A stretch of 64,000 bases of DNA from Arsenicibacter rosenii (GTDB lineage: Bacteria > Bacteroidota > Bacteroidia > Cytophagales > Spirosomataceae), in NCBI RefSeq assembly GCF_001870735.1, contig NZ_MORL01000005.1, positions 269,736 to 333,735 on the forward strand, read 5' to 3'. Position numbers and translations under genes: made by a program. Below the pieces are notes generated by a model. That model did not search any database and was not told where the DNA came from. It saw only the letters and a program-made list of their open reading frames with translations. Shown here in pieces: positions 8,315 through 17,081 of the stretch (positions within the stretch are counted from its first letter, which is position 1; each line of letters opens with the position of its first letter).

Positions 8315-8434
8315 AATGTTAAGCCAATGTTAAGAAATGACTAAAAACTTAACATTGGAAATTCACAACAAAAATATAAACAATTCATTATAAGCATTTT
8401 AACTATTTTTACATTTATTAATCAACTTAACATT
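8315..8434 (-). promoter_or_regulatory. Cluster of four AATGTTAAG motifs, possible response-regulator operator
   Basis: Four copies of AATGTTAAG or its complement: 8315-8323 and 8326-8334 (+), 8348-8356 and 8426-8434 (-). The first two are direct repeats 11 bp apart, which on the minus strand read TTAACA-N5-TTAACA; the second and third form an 11-bp perfect inverted repeat (8324-8334 with 8348-8358). The 11-bp spacing is typical of sites for OmpR/PhoB-type regulators. They lie 80-200 nt upstream of the TonB-like gene in an AT-rich gap. Which regulator binds is not known. Confidence 0.45.
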
Positions 8435-8446
8435 GTGTTAATAAAA

Positions 8447-8474
8447 AAGCCTGTACTCACAGGAGCACAGGCTT
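8447..8474 (-). terminator. Intrinsic terminator after the LEA-like lipoprotein gene
   Basis: An 8-bp stem (8447-8454 and 8467-8474); on the minus strand it is followed by six T residues. It lies 20 nt beyond the stop of the gene at 8494. Confidence 0.8.
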
Positions 8475-8493
8475 CACTAACCGGTGATGTATG

Positions 8494-9111
8494 TTACTGG
8501 CCTAACAAAATCTTGTTTGTTACCTCCTGGTCAATGGTGATATAACCGGGATAATTCACCTGTTTGCCGGCCAGATCCAGGGTAGGTTTGATTTTAATTG
8601 TCAGCTTGGTCGGTTTGGTATTGGCCGAACCAGCCAGATTCCCCAGAAATTCCGTAAAGGCGTCGCGGGTTTTCGGATCGGTCAGCAACTGGTAGGCATT
8701 GGCATTTACCCTGACCGGTACGCGGGTACGGCCGCCACCGGGCTGTACTTCAATACGCTGATTGAGGAACCCACTGAACAGCTCCGTGCCGGCCAGAATG
8801 ATTTTGTATTCCAGCTGATTAATGGCCGCCAGCCGGTTTGTCGGGTTCAGCACATCGAGATTAATCCGGGCATCCAGCGGTACACTGCGCGTTAAAATCC
8901 CGCTGGCAATCCGCGGATATTTCAGCGGATTCAGCTCTTCCGGATTACGGAACTGGCGCACATCATAGCCCGCCACAAAAATAGAGTCTGCCGAGACTAT
9001 GGAATACCGGCAGTCGCCGAGCGCTTTGGCCTGCGAAACCTGTTTATTAACGCCACATTGGCTTAAGAGCAAAGGCAGCATGGCCACTGCCAGCAAAATA
9101 AATCGTTTCAT
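8494..9111 (-). CDS. LEA type 2-like lipoprotein
   Basis: A 205-residue lipoprotein: signal peptide with lipobox LLSQC at residue 19. The mature domain looks like the LEA14/WHy fold: SIVSADSIFVAGYDVR, then LDARINLDVLNPTNRLAAINQLEYKIILAGTEL, a second strand region VQPGGGRTRVPVRVNAN, and a final KPTLDLAGKQVNYPGYITIDQEV. The phrase 'NPTN-x-A-x-I-x-x-L-x-Y' is the most telling. Such proteins are beta-sandwich lipoproteins, probably in the periplasm or outer membrane, with no defined role in bacteria. It stands alone between a promoter (9146-9175) and a terminator (8447-8474). Confidence 0.65.
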   Translation of the reverse strand: MKRFILLAVAMLPLLLSQCGVNKQVSQAKALGDCRYSIVSADSIFVAGYDVRQFRNPEELNPLKYPRIASGILTRSVPLDARINLDVLNPTNRLAAINQLEYKIILAGTELFSGFLNQRIEVQPGGGRTRVPVRVNANAYQLLTDPKTRDAFTEFLGNLAGSANTKPTKLTIKIKPTLDLAGKQVNYPGYITIDQEVTNKILLGQ

Positions 9112-9145
9112 GCGTCTATGTCGAATTTTAGCCGTATCGGCACCA

Positions 9146-9175
9146 CGAAAGTAGTGTTTACGTCATCTTTGACAA
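9146..9175 (-). promoter_or_regulatory. Bacteroidota-type promoter of the LEA-like lipoprotein gene
   Basis: On the minus strand TTG (9175-9173), a 19-nt spacer, then TACTTTCG (9153-9146), one mismatch from TAnnTTTG. It lies 34 nt before the ATG at 9111. Confidence 0.55.
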
Positions 9176-9220
9176 GCCAATTTGCCTTTGGTTTATCCAA
9201 AGAATCTGATTCTGCGGTTA

Positions 9221-11143
9221 TTATTTCTTAATAAACACCATTTGGGCCCGATCGGCCCTGGCAATTTTCTTCCGGAAGTCGACCCACTCGGTATAGGCAG
9301 CAGCCGGATAACGACCGCTGTGCATGGTTACTTTGCGGGTATACACCAGCGTTTCGCCCTTTACCGTGGCCGCAACGGCATAGCGGCCAAACTTCGATTC
9401 GATGGCCAACGGCTCCAGCATAAACTCCGGCACATAGCCTTTGGGCAGCTGATACGTAATGGTATCGGCATCCTCAAATTCGTACTCACGACCCAGCATC
9501 AGCGCAAACTTTCTCGGCTTATCCATCGGCGTTACTGCCGGCAGATGCGACATCAGGTTGAGGGGCACAAACAACCGCGTTCCGCTGGGATTTCCCCACC
9601 GGCGCACGTGCAGCGACAGCTTTTCGTGTACAACAGGAATGCGTTTGGGCTCGGCCTTAAATGCGTAGTTTTCCAGTTCAAACGCGGGTATCTGCACCCT
9701 TTTTATCACCCAGCTCCGTTGGTCGGCCTGGCTCATGTAGTTCATCGCCTCAAAATATGACTCCTGCTGAATACCGGTATACGCACTTGACACCTCAGCC
9801 TTTGCTTCACCATCTTCCATGAGTGTGATCCGGATATGCCGGTGCTGGACATTATCGGCCGCTTTGTAGGTTGGCGTCATAACGAGTTTCCCCCCGTCAG
9901 GCAAAACCAGCAACGCGTGGCGCCCTCCTGTGAATGTACCCATATAACCAAACGGGTTATGCTGGCTCGTGCACTCCAGCCAAAGCGTGTCGCGCCCATC
10001 GGGCACACACAGAATCACGTGATTAAACTGAAACCCCGGAAAATCGGTATGAATATCTGCCGTTTGCTTCCCGGCTCTGATAATGGTTTCGTAAGCCGGG
10101 ATATGAATCGCCTTCAGCATTGCTTTGGCGTAGTTCGACAATGCTTTGCAGTCGCCGTATTTATTGGCGGCAACCTTGCCGGCTTCGATAGTCTGCCAGC
10201 CGCCAATGCCCAGCTGCACGCTGACATACCGCGTCTGGTTCTGTAAAAAAGCATATACTTTAGCCACTTTACCGGCCGTTGTCTGCTCGCTGGCCGTCAG
10301 CTGAATAATCTGTTGCCGGAGTTCGTCGGGAATCACATCACGGTCTTTGTTGAGGCGATAGTAAAACCGGCCAATGTCTTCCCAGGTCTGCAATTTACCT
10401 TCATACCCCTGTACCTCCAGTTCCGTCGGAGCAGTCAGTACCATCGGCAAAAACGCCCGGGCATCCGGCGAAAACGGCTCTTCTTCAACCGGCAACAGAT
10501 TCGTTACCGACCATTGGTAGCGCGTCCGGTCACCCTGATCGTCGATTTTTGCCGGATTAGCCACGTTGTATTCCTTGTACCGCAACGCCTGTCCCTTCGG
10601 CATATCAACCAGAAACGATGCCTGTTCAACAGACAGGTACTCATCGGCCTGAGGCGCCCATTGCGGATAAAACATCAGGTTCCGGCTTGTCTGTTCAACG
10701 GTAAATTCAACAGTGTAGGGATAACTGCGCTGATTCGGGAACTGCGCAATTTTCATCCGGTTATCGCTGTAGAGCGTGGCATCATCCATCGCACTATAAT
10801 CGACAATCTCATTTTTCCGCAGTTTCTTGATCAGTTTGCCCGCAGCATCATACAACACCCCTTCGATCTCGTTCACCTTTGACAGTTTATCATAAGGCAC
10901 CCGAAGGCTGGCATGCGAATCGCCTTCCTTATCCAGAATCGTGATGATGGTATGGGTCTGTTCTACCGCTTCGCCCAATGACTTAACGGTGTAAACCGTT
11001 TCCGAACGCCGGACAACGGCATGGGCTTTTACTTTCAACGGTTCCGGTATGGCCGATGCCTTATATTCGTCCTGACTCCATGCAGGAGCAACGGCCGACA
11101 ACGCCCCTGCCAACAGCAGGTAACGAAACGGGTATACGTTCAT
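9221..11143 (-). CDS. DUF3857 and transglutaminase-like domain protein, apparently active type
   Basis: A 640-residue exported protein. I start it at the ATG at 11143, which is followed by a signal peptide (MNVYPFRYLLLAGALSAVAPAWSQ); a longer frame to 11218 would overlap the previous gene and hide the signal. Residues 30-230 form the DUF3857 beta domain; residues 280-400 are a transglutaminase-like domain with the catalytic cysteine in KYGDCKALSNYAKAML (about residue 330), the histidine in FNHVILCV (about 373) and the acidic residue in LWLECTSQ (about 388). A beta-rich C-terminal part follows. The substrate is unknown. It is the second gene of an operon: only 13 nt separate it from the paralogue upstream. 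Confidence 0.85.
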   Translation of the reverse strand: MNVYPFRYLLLAGALSAVAPAWSQDEYKASAIPEPLKVKAHAVVRRSETVYTVKSLGEAVEQTHTIITILDKEGDSHASLRVPYDKLSKVNEIEGVLYDAAGKLIKKLRKNEIVDYSAMDDATLYSDNRMKIAQFPNQRSYPYTVEFTVEQTSRNLMFYPQWAPQADEYLSVEQASFLVDMPKGQALRYKEYNVANPAKIDDQGDRTRYQWSVTNLLPVEEEPFSPDARAFLPMVLTAPTELEVQGYEGKLQTWEDIGRFYYRLNKDRDVIPDELRQQIIQLTASEQTTAGKVAKVYAFLQNQTRYVSVQLGIGGWQTIEAGKVAANKYGDCKALSNYAKAMLKAIHIPAYETIIRAGKQTADIHTDFPGFQFNHVILCVPDGRDTLWLECTSQHNPFGYMGTFTGGRHALLVLPDGGKLVMTPTYKAADNVQHRHIRITLMEDGEAKAEVSSAYTGIQQESYFEAMNYMSQADQRSWVIKRVQIPAFELENYAFKAEPKRIPVVHEKLSLHVRRWGNPSGTRLFVPLNLMSHLPAVTPMDKPRKFALMLGREYEFEDADTITYQLPKGYVPEFMLEPLAIESKFGRYAVAATVKGETLVYTRKVTMHSGRYPAAAYTEWVDFRKKIARADRAQMVFIKK

Positions 11144-11156
11144 GGCTTTGGTGGTG

Positions 11157-13160
11157 TTATTTCTTCTCTGCCACAGGGCCGGTTCGCTTGATAACGACCT
11201 GTTCTGCCTGTTTGGCAACTACCTTGTCAAAAAACTCACGCAGCACATGGTACTGCTCTGCATAAAACCGGGCTTTCCGCAACAGCATGCGGGAGGTAAC
11301 CGTAAACCGGTTGCCCTCAACCGTTACCTGATACGTAAACCGGCCTTCGTTTTCGGGCAATGACATCACCATTGGTTTTGGCGCTTCTTCTACTTCATAA
11401 CCGGCAGGCAGGGTAAATGTACTGAAGTATGTTTCTTCCATCGGCACGCCCATATCTACCGGAAACAACCGCTCCGGCTCTTTAAACGGATTACTGAACC
11501 GTGCTTCTGTCAACATCGGCTTGATGTACATACGGTCACCGGCCCGCTGACAAGCTTCCGGGATCTCCAGCGTGTAATTTGCCTCAAACCCTTTTTCAAC
11601 CTCTTTGACGTTATTAAACTCAACACTGGTTATCTGCCATGCCGGCCGGTTCCTGCGGATATTTTCGAGGTATCCGGCCTCTCCGTCGACCACATACTGT
11701 CTGCGGTGTTTCAGGCCGCTATACCCGTTATTTGTTTTTTTCAGAACACCTTTCACGTCACCTTCAGCGCTGATGGTGAACGTCCCGCCTGCCACTTCCG
11801 TTTCCCTTTCGGCGGGTATGATTGGTAAAAACCGGCTATCGCGGCCAACGACCAGACGTCCGTGTCCGTTCAGGCATTCGAAAGGCAACATACCCGTTTT
11901 CAGAAACGGATCTGTCGCGTCCAGCAGCATATCCTTTCCGTTTACCATCACATGCGCCACCACATAATTAAACTGACGCAGCAACGCATACTCTTCCATA
12001 ATGTGCCCGTGTGAACGCGTACTCAGAATAACCGGATTTGCCGGCAAATCCATCTGACGCAGCAGCGCAATCAGCATCAGGTTAATGTCACCTGCGTCAC
12101 CTTTGCGGTCTTCGAACGCCTTCCGGATGTTGTACGAATAAAAGCTGTTCGACTTATCCCAGACAACCTGTGAGTTAATGAACCGGCAAGCCGCCTGTAG
12201 CCTTGATAAGGTATCAGGGTTCGTCTTTATGATCGCCCTGGCGGCATCTTTCAGAAAGCTGTGCTGCCCGTTAAGCTGCCCTGAAAAGATATTTTCGGCC
12301 AGCAGGGTTTTATCCATATCGGGCCAGCTTACCGATATCTTATGCGGGAAAGCCCCCGGAATGGAATAACTCGCCAGCTCAAAATCAATCTTGGAGATAT
12401 AGTCATTCGGGGTAGTAATAAAGGCTTCATCACGGAATGCCGGTGCATTCTGCACCACAAACCGGTAAGACTGGGTACCGGGCTGATTTTCATTGATTGC
12501 CAGCCTCAGATAACCGCCCATGATCATTTTGTAGTAAAAATAGTCATGGACATTGATCCGGTACTCGCTCCAGGCTACCGGTATCCGCTGCTGAAATTTC
12601 CATGTCCGTGGGTTATGGTTAACCGAAAACGGGGTTGTCAGCCGATAGCGGTATTCAATAACTGAGCCTTCACGCACATCAGGCAGCGTAAATTTCTGAA
12701 TAGAAAGCTCGCCCGATACCTTTTCGGTGAATATCCCTTCTTTAGTAAGCTTGTCGGTCTGGATTGTTCCGCCTGATTCATTGTAGGTGAATCCTTCAAT
12801 ATTACTGACAAATTCGGCAGGGCCGCTTTTAGCTTTCAGGAGCGGAATTTCCACCGTTGCCCGGTCATAACCGGCTTTCCGCAGAATTTTAATACGGGTT
12901 TGATATTCCAGTACGATCTGAATATCGTTTCCGGCCATGGAGAAATGAACATCTCCGCGTTCATAGAGCACAACGGCTTCAGCCGTCGAATCGTGCAGTG
13001 CTGACTTTTGTGAAAACCCGGCGGGATCGATCTTGCCGAATCTGACGTTTGGTTCAGTAACCTTGCTGTTATCGTTCTGGCTCCTGGAGATACCTGCCCA
13101 TAAGAAACAGCATAGAAAAGCAACAACAAACCGGTGCGGTTTTATAAAGTTGACAGACAT
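11157..13160 (-). CDS. DUF3857 and transglutaminase-like domain protein, catalytic cysteine missing
   Basis: A 667-residue exported paralogue of the next gene, with a signal peptide (PHRFVVAFLCCFLWAGISRSQ). The order is the same: DUF3857 (residues 50-250), transglutaminase-like core (300-430) and a beta-rich C-terminal part. In the core the usual KGDC or GNC motif reads RKGDAGDINLML (about residue 354), so the nucleophilic cysteine is replaced by alanine, while the histidine (YVVAHVMV, about 403) and aspartate (LLDATDP, about 414) remain. It is therefore expected to be catalytically dead and may serve as a binding partner or regulator of the intact paralogue downstream. First gene of a two-gene operon; no clear promoter box seen. 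Confidence 0.85.
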   Translation of the reverse strand: MSVNFIKPHRFVVAFLCCFLWAGISRSQNDNSKVTEPNVRFGKIDPAGFSQKSALHDSTAEAVVLYERGDVHFSMAGNDIQIVLEYQTRIKILRKAGYDRATVEIPLLKAKSGPAEFVSNIEGFTYNESGGTIQTDKLTKEGIFTEKVSGELSIQKFTLPDVREGSVIEYRYRLTTPFSVNHNPRTWKFQQRIPVAWSEYRINVHDYFYYKMIMGGYLRLAINENQPGTQSYRFVVQNAPAFRDEAFITTPNDYISKIDFELASYSIPGAFPHKISVSWPDMDKTLLAENIFSGQLNGQHSFLKDAARAIIKTNPDTLSRLQAACRFINSQVVWDKSNSFYSYNIRKAFEDRKGDAGDINLMLIALLRQMDLPANPVILSTRSHGHIMEEYALLRQFNYVVAHVMVNGKDMLLDATDPFLKTGMLPFECLNGHGRLVVGRDSRFLPIIPAERETEVAGGTFTISAEGDVKGVLKKTNNGYSGLKHRRQYVVDGEAGYLENIRRNRPAWQITSVEFNNVKEVEKGFEANYTLEIPEACQRAGDRMYIKPMLTEARFSNPFKEPERLFPVDMGVPMEETYFSTFTLPAGYEVEEAPKPMVMSLPENEGRFTYQVTVEGNRFTVTSRMLLRKARFYAEQYHVLREFFDKVVAKQAEQVVIKRTGPVAEKK

Positions 13161-13246
13161 ACGGTGCGACTAATAGATCGTGGATGATTTTTGGGGCAAG
13201 ATATTCTTTTTTGTCGATAACGTTTCCAAGGGTTTATTAATATATA

Positions 13247-13281
13247 GCAAAAAGGCCAGTCATGAAGACTGGCCTTTTTGC
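13247..13281 (-). terminator. Strong intrinsic terminator after the lipase-like gene
   Basis: A perfect 15-bp stem (13247-13261 and 13267-13281) with a 5-nt loop and T-rich end on both strands. It lies 17 nt beyond the stop of the gene at 13298. Confidence 0.88.
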
Positions 13282-13297
13282 CCGTGTTGACACATCC

Positions 13298-14491
13298 TTA
13301 AGGATTCGCACTGAAAAACTGAATGGTTGCCAGTAAGAAGTCCGGCAGAGCCGTGTCATGACCTTTACCGGGAAACGGTGTGAACGTAACATTTGTCGCA
13401 CCTTTGGCCTTCATGGCATTATACGCATTTTCCGAGTTCAGATAGAATACCAGCTGATCGCTCGTTCCGTGGGTTAGTAACGTCGGTGTTTTCGGTACGA
13501 AGGTATAGGCATCATTATCTTTCAGGGCATTCAGGAAACCGGTATCCGAACCATCGTTAAGCCCTTTTTTAAAGCTGTCGGTAATGATGGTATTCAGGCT
13601 TACGCCGACCGATGCTGCCCGCCCCTGATTCTGAATCTGAGTGGCATATGGTTCTTTAAAGAAATCGGTCATCGGCCGCTTCAGGTTATACAACCGGTTA
13701 TAGGTCGTCAGCACCCAAATATACAGGCTATTGGCTGAAGGCGCCCCTGAGGTTGTATTGTTGATCAGATACTTCGTAAAACTCGTTTTGTCATACGCTC
13801 CTGACCCACAGCTCGATGCTTTAAGCTGGAACGGACTGTTGGTCAGCTGCTCCAGTTTCTGCTGAAGCGCCATCGTCGCAAAGCCCCCTTCCGAATAACC
13901 GGCGATGTACAGTTTGTTATTCCAGCTTACGCCGTTGGTTGCCACAAACTCTTTAGCAGCCATGAGCATATCCAGGCTGGTTGCTCCCAGGCTTTCGCGG
14001 TGCTCATACGGATGTTCTGTCTGTTGGCTCGCCCCGTAACCCAGATAATCCGGATAGACAACAATGTACCCCAGCGCGGCCGCAAACGGACCTACCAACG
14101 TAGCTTCCGTCCCTGCCGTAAAAACAGACGGAGCCTGACTGTTGGTGGTTATGGTCCCATGCTGCACGCTCATCATCGATAACGCACCCGAACGATCCGG
14201 CACTAACACCAGCCCCGACGCATCAATGGCCGTGCCATCGGTGTTTTTGGTGTGATACGTCAGCCGGTAAACCGTACATCCGTTCTGAATGAAGGCACTC
14301 ACCGGAACACCGCCGGCCAGGCCGGACTGCGTAATCTGTGTAATGATCTGTTCTTTGGTCAGCTGGGTGATTTTTTCACTGCTTACCAGATAGGTGTTGG
14401 TTGGATTCGGATCTTTGGGCGTACACGATGCGACCAACAGGATCATCCACAGACCAACCCAGGCACTAATTTGACGGTTTACGAATTTCAT
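13298..14491 (-). CDS. Alpha/beta-hydrolase lipoprotein, secretory-lipase-like
   Basis: A 397-residue lipoprotein (lipobox VASC at residue 23, MKFVNRQISAWVGLWMILLVASC). The rest is an alpha/beta-hydrolase: an early strand SALSMMSVQHGTIT, YPDYLGYGASQQTEHPY, the nucleophile elbow IAGYSEGGFATMALQ (G-Y-S-E-G, serine about residue 200), and late LLTHGTSDQLVFYLNSENAY and PFPGKGHDTALPDF supplying the acid and histidine. The pattern resembles the secretory lipase and related esterase group. The natural ester substrate is unknown. It has its own terminator and is separated by 55 nt from the nth gene upstream, so it could be co-transcribed with ompA-nth. Confidence 0.8.
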   Translation of the reverse strand: MKFVNRQISAWVGLWMILLVASCTPKDPNPTNTYLVSSEKITQLTKEQIITQITQSGLAGGVPVSAFIQNGCTVYRLTYHTKNTDGTAIDASGLVLVPDRSGALSMMSVQHGTITTNSQAPSVFTAGTEATLVGPFAAALGYIVVYPDYLGYGASQQTEHPYEHRESLGATSLDMLMAAKEFVATNGVSWNNKLYIAGYSEGGFATMALQQKLEQLTNSPFQLKASSCGSGAYDKTSFTKYLINNTTSGAPSANSLYIWVLTTYNRLYNLKRPMTDFFKEPYATQIQNQGRAASVGVSLNTIITDSFKKGLNDGSDTGFLNALKDNDAYTFVPKTPTLLTHGTSDQLVFYLNSENAYNAMKAKGATNVTFTPFPGKGHDTALPDFLLATIQFFSANP

Positions 14492-14546
14492 AGATTTTTT
14501 GTATGCATTACAGGAAGCAGGTTATGACCACATCCGTCTCCGGAGG

Positions 14547-15209
14547 CTACTGATACTTCACCACACCAACACGCTCGCACTCAGCAAATACAGGGCAAGT
14601 GGAGCAGTGTGGCAGCGGGCCTGTACAAATATACTTACCAAAAGGCATAAGCAACCGGTTTACGTCTATCCACCGGTCACGCGGGATGCGGTCTTCCAGT
14701 ATCTTTAACGTTTGTTCGGGTTGTCTGGTATACACAAAACCCCAGCGGTTAACTACGCGATGCACATGGACATCCACACTGATGGCGGCCTGCCCTGTAG
14801 CCACTCCGAGCGTCAGGTTAGCGCACTTCGGTCCAACGCCCTTAAACGATGTTAAGGTAGCGTAGCCGGCAGGAATCTGTCCTGCAAACTCATCGACAAC
14901 GCGGCGGGCGATACCAAGCATGGTATACGCTTTCTGGTCGGGATAGGTTGTTCCGAATAGCAGCCGCGTGAGGGTTTCCACATCTAGTTTCAGCAGTTGT
15001 TCAGGTGTTCTGGCGCGCTCAAACAGCCGCAGCGAAACGGGTATAGTTGTTTCATCTAAGGTCCGGATCGAAATAATGCAGGACATGAGCTGTTCGAAAA
15101 CAGTATTATACCCCCGGTCGGCCAGATCAAACATGGCCGCTTTCGGAAACGGTCGTACGGCTTCTTCGATCCGGGCAAACAGGCTGGTTATATCGATGTT
15201 ATCTTTCAC
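14547..15209 (-). CDS. nth: Endonuclease III (base-excision repair glycosylase/AP lyase)
   Basis: A 220-residue DNA repair enzyme. It has the helix-hairpin-helix motif FKGVGPKCANLTLG (about residue 125), with the catalytic lysine in GPKCAN, and the catalytic aspartate in ISVDVHVHRVVNRWG. The C-terminal iron-sulfur loop is complete: cysteines spaced C-x6-C-x2-C-x5-C (CTGPLPHC, CSTC, CPVFAEC). It begins with GTG, and the start overlaps the TGA stop of the ompA-like gene by four bases (GTGA), so its translation is probably coupled to that gene. The pairing of a repair enzyme with a surface protein looks like chance operon architecture. Confidence 0.93.
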   Translation of the reverse strand: MKDNIDITSLFARIEEAVRPFPKAAMFDLADRGYNTVFEQLMSCIISIRTLDETTIPVSLRLFERARTPEQLLKLDVETLTRLLFGTTYPDQKAYTMLGIARRVVDEFAGQIPAGYATLTSFKGVGPKCANLTLGVATGQAAISVDVHVHRVVNRWGFVYTRQPEQTLKILEDRIPRDRWIDVNRLLMPFGKYICTGPLPHCSTCPVFAECERVGVVKYQ

Positions 15210-16459
15210 ACCTTGATAACCACCATTTCGACACGGCGGTTTTCAGGGCGTTCTTTCAGGCTCTTATTCGTATTGATCGGCCGCGACGGGCCATAGCCAA
15301 TCGTTTCAATCCGGTCGGGGGTAATGCCTTTCTGCACCAGATAGCGCTTCACTTCATTAACCCGGTTCCGCGACAGTTCAACGTTGGCGTCAAAGTCGCC
15401 CAGGATATCCGTATGCCCTTCCAGGCGAATGGCCATAGCCGGGTTCTCCCGCATTACCTTTACCAACCGGTCCAGCTCCGGAAACGACTCGGTTTTCAGG
15501 TCATATTTCGACACATTGAAATAGATATTTTTCAGGGTAATTTTAGCGCCTGCTTCAATCGGCACCAGACTGACATCATAGACTTTCTCAACCCTCAGTA
15601 CGGTGACCGTATCGGTCTGCCCGAAATACCCCTTCGCCGTTACCGTCAACGCATACACTGACAAGGCTTCGGCATTAATCGCAAACTGCCCGTTGCCCGG
15701 CTGAGTACGTACAGAGTCGGCGGCTCCGCCGGTACTCTCAGCTCCGGAAATCAGCCGGTAACTGATGGTAGCCGCAACCGGCTTTCTGGTTTTCTGATCC
15801 AGTACAGTCCCTTTCAGCGCCAGCGTTGGGGTAGCGACAACTGTATCTACGGGGGCGGGTGTTACCGGGGCCGGTTTGGTCTGGACCGGTGGTTTTGCCG
15901 GGGTCGGGGTTGCCGGTTTCGGTTTGCTGACAGGCGGCTTTTTCGGATTAATGACATGGACCCCCCAGAAATTAAAACAGGTACTATTCTGGCGCTGCCG
16001 GTCACTACATTCAAACAAGTCAAAAACAGTAATTCCCGGATCAAGGCGCTCGAAGTAAGCCGCAAAATCGACCCGCTCACCAGCGACAACGTCCCGGCGC
16101 TTTTCTGTCGGAATATTCTCCGCTTTAATAAATTTGAATGATCGTGCCCCCTGATCGGCATAAAGCCGCGACCCCGGCTCAAAGTTAATTGTATTGTCAC
16201 CCTGCTGTTCGGGCAGCTTAAACCCCGGAGGTAGTTTAAAGCCGGGAGGCAGCTGCATCTGTTTTCGCGGCTGCTTATCACTCTGAAAGGTCATGTAAAT
16301 AACCGTGTACTTATCCGTGAGCTCGATCCGCCGGATGGTTACCTGCGGATCGTTTACATCTTCAACCCTCGGGCGGTCTGTTACATACTCAACCTGCGCA
16401 TTCACTGTCACCGATAGCAACAGAAAAGCGCTCAACATCCAATATAGTTGCTTTTTCAT
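15206..16459 (-). CDS. OmpA family peptidoglycan-binding protein with proline-rich linker
   Basis: A 417-residue exported protein. I chose the ATG at 16459, giving a clean signal peptide (MKKQLYWMLSAFLLLSVTVNAQ). Residues 25-165 are a beta-rich domain with a short doubled motif (LPPGFK twice); 175-215 a proline/lysine/threonine linker (KPATPTPAKPPVQTKPAP); 220-290 a carboxypeptidase-regulatory-like Ig domain (LKGTVLDQKTRKPVAATISY); 300-417 an OmpA C-terminal domain with IRLEGHTDILGDFDANVELSRNR and the closing RPENRRVEMVV, including the Asp and Arg that bind diaminopimelate. It probably ties the outer membrane to the cell wall. It overlaps nth by four bases. Confidence 0.88.
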   Translation of the reverse strand: MKKQLYWMLSAFLLLSVTVNAQVEYVTDRPRVEDVNDPQVTIRRIELTDKYTVIYMTFQSDKQPRKQMQLPPGFKLPPGFKLPEQQGDNTINFEPGSRLYADQGARSFKFIKAENIPTEKRRDVVAGERVDFAAYFERLDPGITVFDLFECSDRQRQNSTCFNFWGVHVINPKKPPVSKPKPATPTPAKPPVQTKPAPVTPAPVDTVVATPTLALKGTVLDQKTRKPVAATISYRLISGAESTGGAADSVRTQPGNGQFAINAEALSVYALTVTAKGYFGQTDTVTVLRVEKVYDVSLVPIEAGAKITLKNIYFNVSKYDLKTESFPELDRLVKVMRENPAMAIRLEGHTDILGDFDANVELSRNRVNEVKRYLVQKGITPDRIETIGYGPSRPINTNKSLKERPENRRVEMVVIKV

Positions 16460-16486
16460 TAGTCTGTGGAGCATTTGTTTACCCAG

Positions 16487-16500
16487 TCTAAACGTTTAGA
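16487..16500. promoter_or_regulatory. Perfect 14-bp palindrome between divergent genes
   Basis: TCTAAACGTTTAGA, a perfect palindrome in the 104-bp gap between the ompA-like gene (start 16459, minus) and the redoxin (start 16564, plus). The position suits an operator acting on one or both. No cognate regulator is identified. Confidence 0.4.
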
Positions 16501-16563
16501 TCAGCCAGTGTATTTTATGGTTTAATCTGCGTAAATTACTTATCGAATCTGCCTGTCTTACCT

Positions 16564-17064
16564 ATGCGTTTTACCCTTCTTTATGCTTTTTTGCTTACAG
16601 GCCTGTGGAGCCTGCTGAACTTTTCGTCTCCCAAAATTACGGTTTATGTCTTTTTAAATACAGAGTGCCCGATTAGTCAGCAATACACCAAACGACTGGC
16701 CGAACTGCACCGTCTGTATTCGCCTGAGGGCATTTCGTTTCTAGCCGTTTACCCTCTGGCAACGGATACAGCTGAGATCATTGCCACGTTTCAGCAAACG
16801 TACAAACTACCTTTTCAAGGTCGTTCTGACCCTGAAAAGAAGACGGCCCATCGATTAAACGCACAGATTACACCGGAGGTTGTTGTTGTGAATGAGAAAG
16901 GGCAGATTTATTACCAGGGAGCTATTGATAACTGGTATTACACACTGGGCAGGCATCGCCCCCAGCCTACGCAGCACTACTTACGGGATGCGCTGGATGC
17001 GGCCTTAGCCGGGCGTCCTGTCCTTACCCCAAAAACCGAGGCAATCGGCTGCCTCATTGACTGA
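16564..17064 (+). CDS. Redoxin (AhpC/TlpA-type thioredoxin-fold protein)
   Basis: A 166-residue exported or membrane-anchored protein with a hydrophobic N terminus (FTLLYAFLLTGLWSLLNF). The thioredoxin fold is visible as ITVYVFLNTECPISQQYTKRL, with a single cysteine in TECPIS (residue 34 or so), then FLAVYPLA, YKLPFQGRSDPEK, the cis-Pro region AQITPEVVVVNEKGQIYYQGAIDNWY, and a C-terminal EAIGCLID that offers a second cysteine. Redoxins of this type are often fused to, or placed beside, cytochrome c/copper monooxygenase proteins, and here such a gene lies 17 nt away, converging on it. They may therefore share a process in the periplasm, but they are not one operon. Confidence 0.8.
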   Translation: MRFTLLYAFLLTGLWSLLNFSSPKITVYVFLNTECPISQQYTKRLAELHRLYSPEGISFLAVYPLATDTAEIIATFQQTYKLPFQGRSDPEKKTAHRLNAQITPEVVVVNEKGQIYYQGAIDNWYYTLGRHRPQPTQHYLRDALDAALAGRPVLTPKTEAIGCLID

Positions 17065-17081
17065 AGCCCCCCATCGCTCTT

